From Siphonodentalium dalli (lineage: Eukaryota > Mollusca > Scaphopoda > Gadilida > Siphonodentaliidae), in contig CP136069.1 of assembly GCA_032622095.1 (NCBI GenBank), positions 106,544,278 to 106,608,277 of the forward strand: a stretch of DNA of 64,000 nucleotides, in the 5' to 3' direction. Positions 32,271 through 46,860 of the stretch are shown one piece after another. Numbering within the stretch: the first letter of the stretch is position 1; each line of letters begins with the position of its first letter. The notes under the pieces were generated by a model. That model was not told where the DNA came from, ran no database searches, and saw nothing but the letters and a program-made list of their open reading frames with translations. The position numbers and the translations under genes are program-made.

Positions 32271-35200
32271 CCCACCACACACATATATAGGTATCCCCAC
32301 CACATACATATATAGGTCTCCACGCCACATACATCCATAGGTCTCCCCACCACATACATATATAGGTATCACCACCACATACATATATAGGTATCCCCAC
32401 CACATACATATATAGGTATCCCTACCACACACATATATAGGTATCCCCGCCACACACATATTTAGGTATCCCCACCACATACAGCTATAGGTATCCCCAC
32501 CACATACATATATAGGTATCCTCACCACACACATATATAGGTATCACCACCACATACATATATATGTATCCCCGCCACACACATATATAGGTATCCCCGC
32601 CACATACATATATAGGTATCCCCACCTCACACATCTATATGTATCCCCACCACATACATATATAGGTATCCCCACCACACACATATATATAGGTTTCCCC
32701 GCCACACACATATATAGGTATCCCCACCACACACATATATATAGGTATCCCCGCCACACACATATATAGGTATCCCCACCACATACATATATAGGTCTCC
32801 CCACCACATACATCTATAGGTATCACCATCATACACATCTATAGGTATCCCCACCACACACATATATAGGTATCACCACCACATACATATTTAGGTATCC
32901 CCACCACATACATATATAGGTATCCCCACCACATATATATATAGGTATCCCCAATACACACATCTATAGGTATCAGCACCACACACATCTATAGGTATTC
33001 CCACCACATACATATATAGGTATCCCCACCCCACACATTTATAGGTATCCCCGTCACATACCTATATAGGTATCACCACCACATATATATAGGTCTCCCC
33101 ACCACATACATCTATAGGTATCCCCACCACACACATCTATAGGTATCCCCACCCCACACATATATAGGTATCCCCACCACACACATAAATAGGTATCCCC
33201 ACCATACACATCTATAGGTATTCCCACCACATACATATATAGGTATCCCCACCACACACATATATATGTATCCCCGCCACATACATATATAGGTCTCCCC
33301 GCCACATACATATATAGGTATCCCCACCACACATCTATAGGTATCCCCACCACACACATATATTGGTCTCCCCACCACACACATATATAGGTATCACCGC
33401 CACATACATATATAGGTCTCCCGCCACATACATATATAGGTATACCCACCATACATCTATAGGTATACCCACCACACACATATATTGGTTTCCTCACCAC
33501 ACAAATATATAGGTATCCCTGCCACATACATATATAGGTCTCCCCACCACATACATATATAGGTATCACCACCACATACATATATAGGTATCCCCACCAC
33601 ATGCATATATAGGTATCCCCACCACACCCATATATTGGTAACCCCGCCACACACATATATAGGTATCCCCACCATATACATATATAGGTATCCTCACCAC
33701 ACACATATATAGGTATCCACGCCACATACATCCATAGGTCTCCCCACCACATACATATATAGGTATCACCACCACGTACATATATAGGTATCCCCACCAC
33801 ATACATATATAGGTACCCCTACCACACACATATATATGTATCCCCACCACACACATATATAGGTATCCCCACCACACACATATATAGGTATCCCCACCAT
33901 ACACATCTATAGGTATCCCCACCAAATACATATATAGGTATCCCAACCACACACATATATAGGTATCCCCACCACATACATATAGAGGTATCACCACCAC
34001 ACACATATAGGTATCCCCACTACATACATATAGGTATGCCCGCCACATACATATGGGTATCCCCACCACACACACATATATAGGTTTCCCCACCACAAGC
34101 ATATATAGGTATCCCCGCCACACACATATATAGGTATCCCCGCCACACACATATATAGGTATCCCCACCACACACATATATAGGTATCCCCGCCGCATAC
34201 ATATATAGGTATCCCCACCACACATATATAGGTATCCCCGCCACATACATATATAGGTCTCCCCGCCACATACATATATAGGTATCCCCACCACACATCT
34301 ATATGTATCCCCACCACACACATATATTGGTCTCCCCACCACACACATATATAGGTATCCCCGCCACATACATATATAGGTCTCCCGCCACATACATATA
34401 TAGGTATCCCCACCACACATCTATAGGTATCCCTGCCACATACATCTATAGGTCTCCCCACCACATACATATATAGGTATCATCACCACACACATATATA
34501 GGTATCCCCGCCACATACATCTATAGGTCTCCCCACCACATTCATATATAGGTATCACCACCACATACATATATAGGTATCCCCACCACATACATATATA
34601 GGTATCCCTACCACACACATATATAGGTATCCCAGCCACACACATATATAGGTATCCCCACCACATACATCTATAGGTATTCCCACCACATACATATATA
34701 GGTATCCTCACCACACACATATATAGGTATCACCACCACATACATATATATGTATCCCCGCCACACACATATATAGGTATCCCCGCCACATACATATTTA
34801 GGTATCCCCACCACACACATATATAGGTATCACCACCACATACATATATAGGTATCCCCACCACATACATATATAGGTATCCCCACCACATAAATATATA
34901 GGTATCCCCAATACACACATCTATAGGAATCCCCACCAGACACATATATAGGTATTCCCACCACATACATATATAGGTATCCCCACCCCAGACATTTGTA
35001 GGTATCCCCGCCACATACCTATATAGGTATCACCACCACATATATATAGGTCTCCCCACCACATACATATATAGGTATCCCCACCACACACATCTATAGG
35101 TATCCCCACCACACACATATATAGGTATCCCCACCACACACATATATAGGTATCCCCACCATACACATATATAGGTATCCCCACCACATACATATATAGG

Positions 35201-38200
35201 TATCCCAACCACACACATATATAGGTATCCCCACCACATACATATATAGGTATCACCACCACACACATATAGGTATTCCCACCACATACATATAGGTATC
35301 CCCGCCACATACATATAGGTATCCCCATCACACACACACATATAGGTCTCCCCACCACAAGCATATATAGGTATCCCCGCCACACACACATATAGGTATC
35401 CCCGCCACACACATATATAGGTATCCACACCACACACATATATAGGTATCCCCGCCACATACATATATAGGTCTCCCCGCCACATACATATATAGGTATC
35501 CCCACCACACATATATAGGTATCCCCACCACACACATATAGTGGACTCCCCACCACACACATATATTGGTATCCCCGCCACATACATATATAGGTCTCCC
35601 GCCACATACATATATAGGTATCCCCACCACACATCTATAGGTATACCCAACACACACATATATTGATCTCCTCACCACACAAATATATAGGTATCCCTGC
35701 CACATACATCTATAGGTCTCACCACCACATACATATATAGGTATCACCACCACATACATATATAGGTATCCCCACCACATACATATATAGGTATCCCCAC
35801 CACAACCATATATAGGTAACCCCGCCACACACATATATAGGTATCCCCACCATATACATATATAGGTATCCTCACCACACACATATATAGGTCTCCACGC
35901 CACATACATCCATAGGTCTCCCCCACCACATACATATATAGGTATCACCACCACATACATATATAGGTATCCCCACCACTATACATATATAGGTATCCCT
36001 ACCACACACATATATATGTATCCCCACCACACACATATATAGGTATCCCCACCACACACATATATAGGTATCCCCACCACATACATATAGAGGTATCACC
36101 ACCACACACATCTATAGGTATCCCCACCACATACATATAGGCATACCCGCCCACATACATATAGGTATCCCCACCACACACACATATATAGGTCTCCCCA
36201 CCACAAACATATATAGGTATCCCCGGCCACACACATATATAGGTATCCCCGCCACACACTATTATAGATATCCCCACCACACACATATATAGGTATCCCC
36301 GCCACATACAGATATAGGTCTCCCCGTCACATACATATATAGGTATCCCCACCACACATCTATAGGTATCCCCACCACACACATATATTTGTCTCCCCAC
36401 TACACACATATATAGGTATCCCCGCCACATACATATATAGGTCTCCCGCCACATAGATATATAGGTATCCCCACCACACATCTATAGGTATCCCCACCAC
36501 ATACATATATTGGTCTCCTCACCACACACATATATAGGTATCCCTGCCACATACATCTATCGGTCTCCCCACCACACACATATAAGGGTATCATCACCAC
36601 ACACGTATATAGGTATCCCCGCCACATACATCTATAGGTCTCCCCACCACATACATATATAGGTATCACCACCACATACATATATAGGTATCCCCACCAC
36701 ATACATATATAGGTATCCCCACCACATACATCTATAGGTATCCCCACCACATACATATATAGGTATCCCCACCACATACATATATAGGTATCCCCACCAC
36801 ATACATATATAGGTATTCCCCACCACATACATCTATTTGGTATCACCGCCACATACATCTATAGGTATCCCCACCACATACATCTATAGGTCTCCCGCCA
36901 CACACATATATAGGTATCCCCACGACACACATATATAGGTATCACCACCACACACATATATAGGTATCCCCGCCAAATCCATATATAGGTATCCCCACCA
37001 CATACATATATAGGTATCACCACCACACACATATATAGGTATCCTCACCACATACATATATAGGTATCCCACCACATACATCTATAGGTATCCCAACCAC
37101 ACACACATATAGGTATCCCCACCACATACATTTATAGGTATCCCCACCACATACATATATAGGTATCCCCCACCACATACATATATATGTATCCCCACCA
37201 AACACATATATAGGTATCCCCACCACATACATCTATATGTATCCCCACCACACACATATATAGGTATCCCCACCACATACATATATATGTATCCCCACCA
37301 CACACATCTATAGGTATCCCCACCACACACATCTATAGGTATCCCCACCACACACATCTATAGGTATCCCCACCACATAAATATGTAGGTATCCCCACCA
37401 TATACATATATAGGTATACCCACCACACACTATATAGGTATCCCCACCACATACTATATAGGTCTCCACGCCACATACATCCATAGGTCTCCCCACCACA
37501 TACATATATAGGTATCACCACCACATACATATATAGGTATCCCACCACATACATATATAGGTTATCCCTACCACACACATATATAGGTATCCCCGCCACA
37601 CACATATATAGGTATCCCCACCACATACATCTATAGGTATCCCCACCTCATACATATATAGGTATCCTCACCACACACATATATAGGTTATCGCCACCAC
37701 ATACATATATAGGTATCACCGCCACACACATATATAGGTATCCCCGCCACATATATATATAGATATCCCCACCACACACATATATATAGGTATCCCCGCC
37801 ACACACATATATAGGTATCCCCACAACAAAAATATATATAGGTATCCCCGCCACATACAATATATAGGTCTCCCCACCACATACATCTATAGGTAACCCC
37901 ACCATACACATTTATAGGTATCCCCACCACACACATATATAGGTATCACCACCACATACATATATAGGTATCCCCACCACATACATATATAGGTATCCGT
38001 ACCACATAAATATATAGGTATCCCCAATACACACATCTATAGGTATCCCCACCACACACATCTATAGGTATTCCCACCACATACATATATAGGTATCCCC
38101 ACCCCACACATTTATAGGTATCCCCGCCACATACATATATAGGTATCACCACCACACACATATATAGGTCTCTCCACCACATACATCTATAGGTATCCCA

Positions 38201-41200
38201 ACCACACACATTTATAGGTATCCACACCACCCACATATATAGGTATCCCACCATACACATCTATAGGTATCCCCACCACATACATATATAGGTATCCCAA
38301 CCACACACATATATAGGTATCCCCACCACATAATCATATAGGTATCACACCACACACATATAGGTATCCCGCCACATACATATAGGTATCCCCACCACAC
38401 ACACATATAGGTCTCCCCACCACAAGCATATATAGGTATCCCCGCCACACACATATATAGGTATCCCCGCCACACACATATATAGGTATCCCCACCACGC
38501 ACATATATAGGTATCCCCGCCACATACATATATAGGTCTCCCCGCCACATACATATATAGGTATCCCCACCACACTTCTATAGGTATCCCTACCACACAC
38601 ATATATTGGTCTCCCACCACACACATATATAGGTATCCCGCCACATACATATATAGGTCTCCCCCCACATACATATATAGGTATCCCCACCACACATCTA
38701 TAGGTATCCCCACCACACACATATATTGGTCTCCTCACCACACACATATATAGGTATCCCTGCCACATACATCTATAGGTCTCCCCACCACACACATATA
38801 TAGGTATCATCACCACACACATATATAGGTCTCCTCGCCACATACATCTATAGGTCTCCCCACCACATACATATATAGGGTACAACCACAACATACATAT
38901 ATAGGTATCCCCACCACATACATATATAGGTATCCCTACCACACACATATATAAGTATCCCCACCACACACAGCTATAGGTATCCCCACCACACACATCT
39001 ATAGGTATCCCCACCACACACATCTATAGGTATCCCAACCACATAAATATGTAGGTATCCCCACCACATACATTTATAGGTATCCCCACCACATACATAT
39101 ATAGGTATCCTCACCACACACATATATAGGTATCACCACCACATACATATATAGGTATCCCCGCCACACACATATATAGGTATCCCCGCCACATACATAT
39201 ATAGGTATCCCCACCACACACATCTATAGATATCCCACCACATTCATCTATAGTATCCCCACCACATACATATATATGTATGCTCACCACACACATATAT
39301 AGGTATCACCACCACATACATATATAGGTATCACCACCACATACATATATAGGTATCCCCACCAGACCCATATATAGGTATCCCCACCACACACATATAT
39401 ATAGGTATCCCCGCACACACATATATAGGTATCCCCACCACATACATAATTATGTCTCCCCACCACATACATCTATAGGTATCCCACCACACACATCTAT
39501 AGGTATCCCCACCACACACATATATAGGTATCACCACCACATACATATATAGGTATCCCCACCACATACATCTATAGGTATCCCCACCACATACATCTAT
39601 AGGTATCACACCACACACATCTATAGGTATCCCCACCACACACATATATAGGTATCACCACCACATACATATATAGGTATCCCCACCACATACATCTATA
39701 GGTATCCCCACCACATAAATATATAGGTATCCCCACCACACACATATATAGGTATCCCCACCACACACATCTATAGGTATCCCCACCACATACATATATA
39801 GGTATCCCCCACCACACACATTTATAGGTATCACCGCCACATACATATAGGTATCACCACCACACACATATATAGGTCTCCCCACCACATACGTCTATAG
39901 GTATCCCGACCACACACATCTATAGGTATCCCCACCACACACATATATAGGTATCCCCACCATACACATATATAGGTATCCCCACCACATACATATATAG
40001 GTATCCCAACCACACACATATATAGGTATCCCTACCACATACATATATAGGTATCACAACCACACACATATTGGTATCCCCACCACATACATATAGGTAT
40101 CCCTGCCACATACATATAGGTATCCCCACCACACACACATATATAGGTCTCCCCCAACCACAAGCATATATAGGTATCCCCGCCACACACATATATAGGT
40201 ATCCCCGCCACACACATATATAGGTATCCCCACCACACACATATATAGGTATCCCCGCCACACACATTTATAGGTATCCCCGCCACATACATATATAGGT
40301 ATCACCACCACACACATATATAGGTCACAGCCACACACATATAGGTATCCCCACCACATACATATAGGTATCCCCGCCACATACATATAGGTATCCCCAC
40401 CACACACACATATATAGGTCTCCCCACCACAAGCATATATAGGTATCCCCGCCACACACATATATAGGTATCCCCGCCACACACATATATAGGTATCCCC
40501 ACCACACACATATATAGGTATTCCCGCCACATACATATATAGGTCTTCCCGCCACATACATATATAGGTATCCCCACCACACATCTATAGGTATCCCCAC
40601 CACACACATATATTGGTCTCCCCACCATACACATATATAGGTATTCCCGCCACATACATATATAGGTCTCCCCGCCACATACATATAAAGGTATCCCCAC
40701 CACACATCTATAGGTATCCCCACCACACACATATATTGGTCTCCTCACCACACACATATATAGGTAGCCCTGCCACATACATCTATAGGTAGCCCCACCA
40801 CATACATATATAGGTATCCCTACCACACACATATATAGGTATCCCCACCACACACATCTATAGGTATCCCCACCACACACATCTATAGGTATTCCCACCA
40901 CACACATCTAAAGGTATCCCCACCACATAAATATGTAGGTATCCCCACCATATACATATATAGGTATCCCCACCACACACATATATAGGTATCCCCACCA
41001 CATACATATATAGGTCTCCACGCCACATACATCCATAGGTCTCCCCACCACATACATATATAGGTATCACCACCACATACATCTATAGGTATCCCCACCA
41101 CACACATCTATAGGTACCCCCTCCACACACATATATAGGTATCACCACCACACACATATATAGGTATCCCCACCACACACATATATAGGTATCCCCACCA

Positions 41201-43512
41201 CACACATCTATAGGTATCCCCACCACATACATATATAGGTATCCCCACCACACACATTTATAGGTATCCCCGCCACATACATATATAGGTATCACCACCA
41301 CACACATATATAGGTCTCCCCACCACATACGTCTATAGGTATCCCGACCACACACATCTATAGGTATCCCCACCACACACATATATAGGTATCCCCACCA
41401 TACACATATATAGGTATCCCCACCACATACATATATAGGTATCCCAACCACACACATATATAGGTATCCCTACCACATACATATATAGGTATCACAACCA
41501 CACACATATTGGTATCCCCACCACATACATATAGGTATCCTCGCCACATACATATAGGTATCCCCACCACATACACATATATAGGTCTCCCCAACCACAA
41601 GCATATATAGGTATCCCCGCCACACACATATATAGGTATCCCCGCCACACACATATATAGGTATCCCCACCACACACATATATAGGTATCCCCGCCACAC
41701 ACATTTATAGGTATCCCCGCCACATACATATATAGGTATCACCACCACACACATATATAGGTCACAACCACACACATATAGGTATCCCCACCACATACAT
41801 ATAGGTATCCCCGCCACATACATATAGGTATCCCCACCACACACACATATATAGGTCTCTCCACCACAAGCATATATAGGTATCCCCGCCACACACATAT
41901 ATAGGTATCCCCGCAACACACATATATAGGTATCCCCACCACACACATATATAGGTATTCCCGCCACATACATATATAGGTCTCCCCGCCACATACATAT
42001 ATAGGTATCCCCACCACACATCTATAGGTATCCCCACCACACACATATATTGGTCTCCCCACCATACACATATATAGGTATTCCCGCCACATACATATAT
42101 AGGTCTCCCCGCCACATACATATATAGGTATCACCACCACACATCTATAGGTATCCCCACCACACACATATATTGGTCTCCTCACCACACACATATATAG
42201 GTAGCCCTGCCACATACATCTATAGGTAGCCCCACCACATACATATATAGGTATCCCTACCACACACATATATAGGTATCCCCACCACACACATCTATAG
42301 GTATCCCCACCACACACATCTATAGGTATTCCCACCACACACATCTAAAGGTATCCCCACCACATAAATATGTAGGTATCCCCACCATATACATATATAG
42401 GTATCCCCACCACACACATATATAGGTATCCCCACCACATACATATATAGGTCTCCACGCCACATACATCCATAGGTCTCCCCACCACATACATATATAG
42501 GTATCACCACCACATACATCTATAGGTATCCCCACCACACACATCTATATGTACCCCCTCCACACACATATATAGGTATCACCACCACACACATATATAG
42601 GTATCACTACCACATACATATATAGGTATCCCAGCCACACACATCTATAGGTATCCCCACCACATACTTATATAGGTATCCCCGCCACACACATATATAG
42701 GTATCCCCACCACACACATATATAGGTATACTCGCCACACACATATATAGGTATCACCACCACACATATATATAGGTATCCCCACCACATACATATATAG
42801 GTATCCACACCACACATATATATAGGTATCCCCACCACACATATATATAGGTATCCCCACCACATACAAATATAGGTATCCCCAACACACATCTATAGGT
42901 ATCCCCAGCACATACATATATAGGTATCACCGCCACACACATATATAGGTATCCCCACCATATACATATATAGGTATCCTCACCACACACATATATAGGT
43001 CTCCACGCCACATACATCCATAGGTCTCCCCACCACATACATATATAGGTATCACCACCACATACATATATAGGTATCCCCACCACATACATATATAGGT
43101 ATCCCTACCACACACATATATATGTATTCCCACCACACACATATATAGGTATCCCCACCACACACATATATAGGTATCCCCACCACATATATATAGAGGT
43201 ATCACCACCACACACATCTATAGGTATCCCCACCACATACATATAGGTATACCCGCCACATACATATAGGTATCCCCACACACACACATATATAGGTCTC
43301 CCCACCACAAACATATATAGGTATCCCCGCCACACACATATATAGGTATCCCCGCCACACACATATATAGATATCCCCACCACACACATATATAGGTATC
43401 CTCGCCACATACATATATAGGTCTCCCCGCCACATACATATATAGGTATCCCCACCACACATCTATAGGTATCCCCACCACACACATATATTGGTCTCCC
43501 CACCACACACAT
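32270..43512. repeat. Second copy of the 11.45-26.7 kb satellite block
   Basis: The marker GGTACCCCTACCAC at 33,812 corresponds to 12,990 (offset 20,822). The offset becomes 20,797 by about 34.4 kb, which is one 25-bp unit less. From about 36.4 kb the matching source shifts to the region after 19.7 kb, with an offset of about 16,810. The change of 3,988 bp equals one member of the tandem pair at 12.5-20.1 kb, so this copy holds only one member. The right end is near 43,512, opposite about 26,699. The part 35.9-40.2 kb shows many single-base indels. No genes. Confidence 0.8.
39680..42575. repeat. 1,437-bp higher-order repeat, pair C
   Basis: The HOR marker is at 41,113. At 42,550 it is mutated to TGTACCCCCTCC, 1,437 bp later. 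The ordered rare units (CATACGTCTATAGG, ATCCCGACC, CACATATTGG, short units, GGTCACARCC, GGTAGCCC, CATCTAAAGG) are all present. The first copy has the GGTCACAGCC variant at about 40,325 in place of GGTCACAACC. Confidence 0.88.
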
Positions 43513-46500
43513 ATATAGGTATCCCCGCCAGATACATATATAGGTCTCCCGCCACATACATATATAGGTATCCCCACCACACATCTATAGGTATCCCCAC
43601 CACATACATATATTGGTCTCCTCACCACACACATATATAGGTATCCCTGCCACATACATCTATCGGTCTCCCCACCACACACATATATAGGTATCATCAC
43701 CACACACATATATAGGTATCCCCGGCACATACATCTATAGGTCTCCCCACCACATACATATATAGGTATCACCACCACATACATATATAGGTATCCCCAC
43801 CACATACATATATAGGTATCCCCACCACATACATCTATAGGTATCCCCACCACATACATATATAGGTATCCCCACCACATACATATATAGGTATCCCCAC
43901 CACATACATATATAGGTATCCCCACCACATACATCTATTGGTATCACCGCCACATACATCTATAGGTATCCCCACCACATACATCTATAGGTCTCCCGCC
44001 ACACACATATATAGGTATCCCCACGACACACATATATAGGTATCACCACCACACACATATATAGGTATCCCCGCCAAATCCATATATAGGTATCCCCACC
44101 ACACACATATATAGGTATCCTCACCACATACATATATAGGTATCCCCACCACATACATCTATAGGTATCCCAACCACACACATATATAGGTATCCCCACC
44201 ACATACATTTATAGGTATCCCCACCACATACATATATAGGTATCCCCACCACATACATATATATGTATCCCCACCAAACACATATATAGGTATCCCCACC
44301 ACATACATCTATATGTATCCCCACCACACACATATATAGGTATCCCCACCACATACATATATATGTATCCCCACCACACACATATATAGGTATCCCCACC
44401 ACACACATCTATAGGTATCCCCACCACACACATCTATAGGTATCCCCACCACATAAATATGTAGGTATCCCCACCATATACATATATAGGTATACCCACC
44501 ACACACATATATAGGTATCCCCACCACATACATATATAGGTATTCCCACCACATACATCTATAGGTATCCCCACCACACACATCTATAGGTATCCCCACC
44601 ACATAAATATGTAGGTATCCCCACCATATACATATATAGGTATACCCACCACACACATATATAGGTATCCCCACCACATACTATATAGGTCTCCACGCCA
44701 CATACATCCATAGGTCTCCCCACCACATACATATATAGGTATCACCACCACATACATATATAGGTATCCCCACCACATACATATATAGGTATCCCTACCA
44801 CACACATATATAGGTATCCCCGCCACAAACATATATAGGTATCCCCACCACATACATCTATAGGTATCCCCACCTCATACATATATAGGTATCCTCACCA
44901 CACACATATATAGGTATCGCCACCACATACATATATAGGTATCACCGCCACACACATATATAGGTATCCCCGCCACATATATATATAGATATCCCCACCA
45001 CACACATATATATAGGTATCCCCGCCACACACATATATAGGTATCCCCACAACACACATATATATAGGTATCCCCGCCACATACATATATAGGTCTCCCC
45101 ACCACATACATCTATAGGTAACCCCACCATACACATCTATAGGTATCCCCACCACACACATATATAGGTATCACCACCACATACATATATAGGTATCCCC
45201 ACCACATACATATATAGGTATCCCTACCAAATAAATATATAGGTATCCCCAATACACACATCTATAGGTATCCCCACCACACACATCTATAGGTATTCCC
45301 ACCACATACATATATAGGTATCCCCACCCCACACATTTATAGGTATCCCCGCCACATACATATATAGGTATCACCACCACACACATATATAGGTCTCTCC
45401 ACCACATACATCTATAGGTATCCCAACCACACACATTTATAGGTATCCACACCACACACATATATAGGTATCCCCACCATACACATCTATAGGTATCCCC
45501 ACCACATACATATATAGGTATCCCAACCACACACATATATAGGTATCCCCACCACATACATATATAGGTATCACCACCACACACATATAGGTATCCCCGC
45601 CACATACATATAGGTATCCCCACCACACACACATATAGGTCTCCCCACCACAAGCATATATAGGTATCCCCGCCACACACATATATAGGTATCCCCGCCA
45701 CACACATATATAGGTATCCCCACCACGCACATATATAGGTATCCCCGCCACATACATATAAAGGTCTCCCCGCCACATACATATATAGGTATCCCCACCA
45801 CACTTCTATAGGTATCCCCACCACACACATATATTGGTCTCCCCACCACACACATATATAGGTATCCCCGCCACATACATATATAGGTCTCCCCCCACAT
45901 ACATATATAGGTATCCCCACCACACATCTATAGGTATCCCCACCACACACATATATTGGTCTCCTCACCACACACATATATAGGTATCCCTGCCACATAC
46001 ATCTATAGGTCTCCCCACCACACACATATATAGGTATCATCACCACACACATATATAGGTCTCCTCGCCACATACATCTATAGGTCTCCCCACCACATAC
46101 ATATATAGGTACAACCACCACATACATATATAGGTATCCCCACCACATACATATATAGGTATCCCTACCACACACATATATAAGTATCCCCACCACACAC
46201 AGCTATAGGTATCCCCACCACACACATCTATAGGTATCCCCACCACACACATCTATAGGTATCCCAACCACATAAATATGTAGGTATCCCCACCACATAC
46301 ATTTATAGGTATCCCCACCACATACATATATAGGTATCCTCACCACACACATATATAGGTATCACCACCACATACATATATAGGTATCCCCGCCACACAC
46401 ATATATAGGTATCCCCGCCACATACATATATAGGTATCCCCACCACACACATCTATAGATATCCCACCACATACATCTATAGGTATCCCCACCACATACA

Positions 46501-46860
46501 TATATATGTATCCTCACCACACACATATATAGGTATCACCACCACATACATATATAGGTATCACCACCACATACATATATAGGTATCCCCACCAGACCCA
46601 TATATAGGTATCCCCACCACACACATATATATAGGTATCCCCGCCACACACATATATAGGTATCCCCACCACATACATAATTAGGTCTCCCCACCACATA
46701 CATCTATAGGTATCCCCACCACACACATCTATAGGTATCCCCACCACACACATATATAGGTATCACCACCACATACATATATAGGTATCCCCACCACATA
46801 CATCTATAGGTATCCCCACCACATACATCTATAGGTATCACCACCACACACATCTATAGG
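43512..46860. repeat. Third copy of the 19.6-22.8 kb satellite block
   Basis: This stretch resembles about 19,600-22,800 (offset 23,916 bp near the CATCTATTGGTATCACCGCC unit, rising to about 24,046 bp further right) and also 36.4-39.7 kb. Distinctive shared units are CACCTCATACAT, GGTATCGCCACC, TATATATAGATATCC, CACCACTTCTATAGG, GGTACAACCACC and CACCAGACCCATATATAGG. A local repeat of the CATAAATATGTAGG / CATATACAT series occurs at about 44,450 and 44,605. Satellite only. Confidence 0.75.

Noticed and set aside
45171-46196. Long minus-strand open frame of 341 codons, and many similar ones across the array
   Set aside because: The frames consist only of the 25-residue satellite translation, overlap each other in all three minus frames, and end wherever a unit variant makes a stop. 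No start context or non-repeat domain is present.
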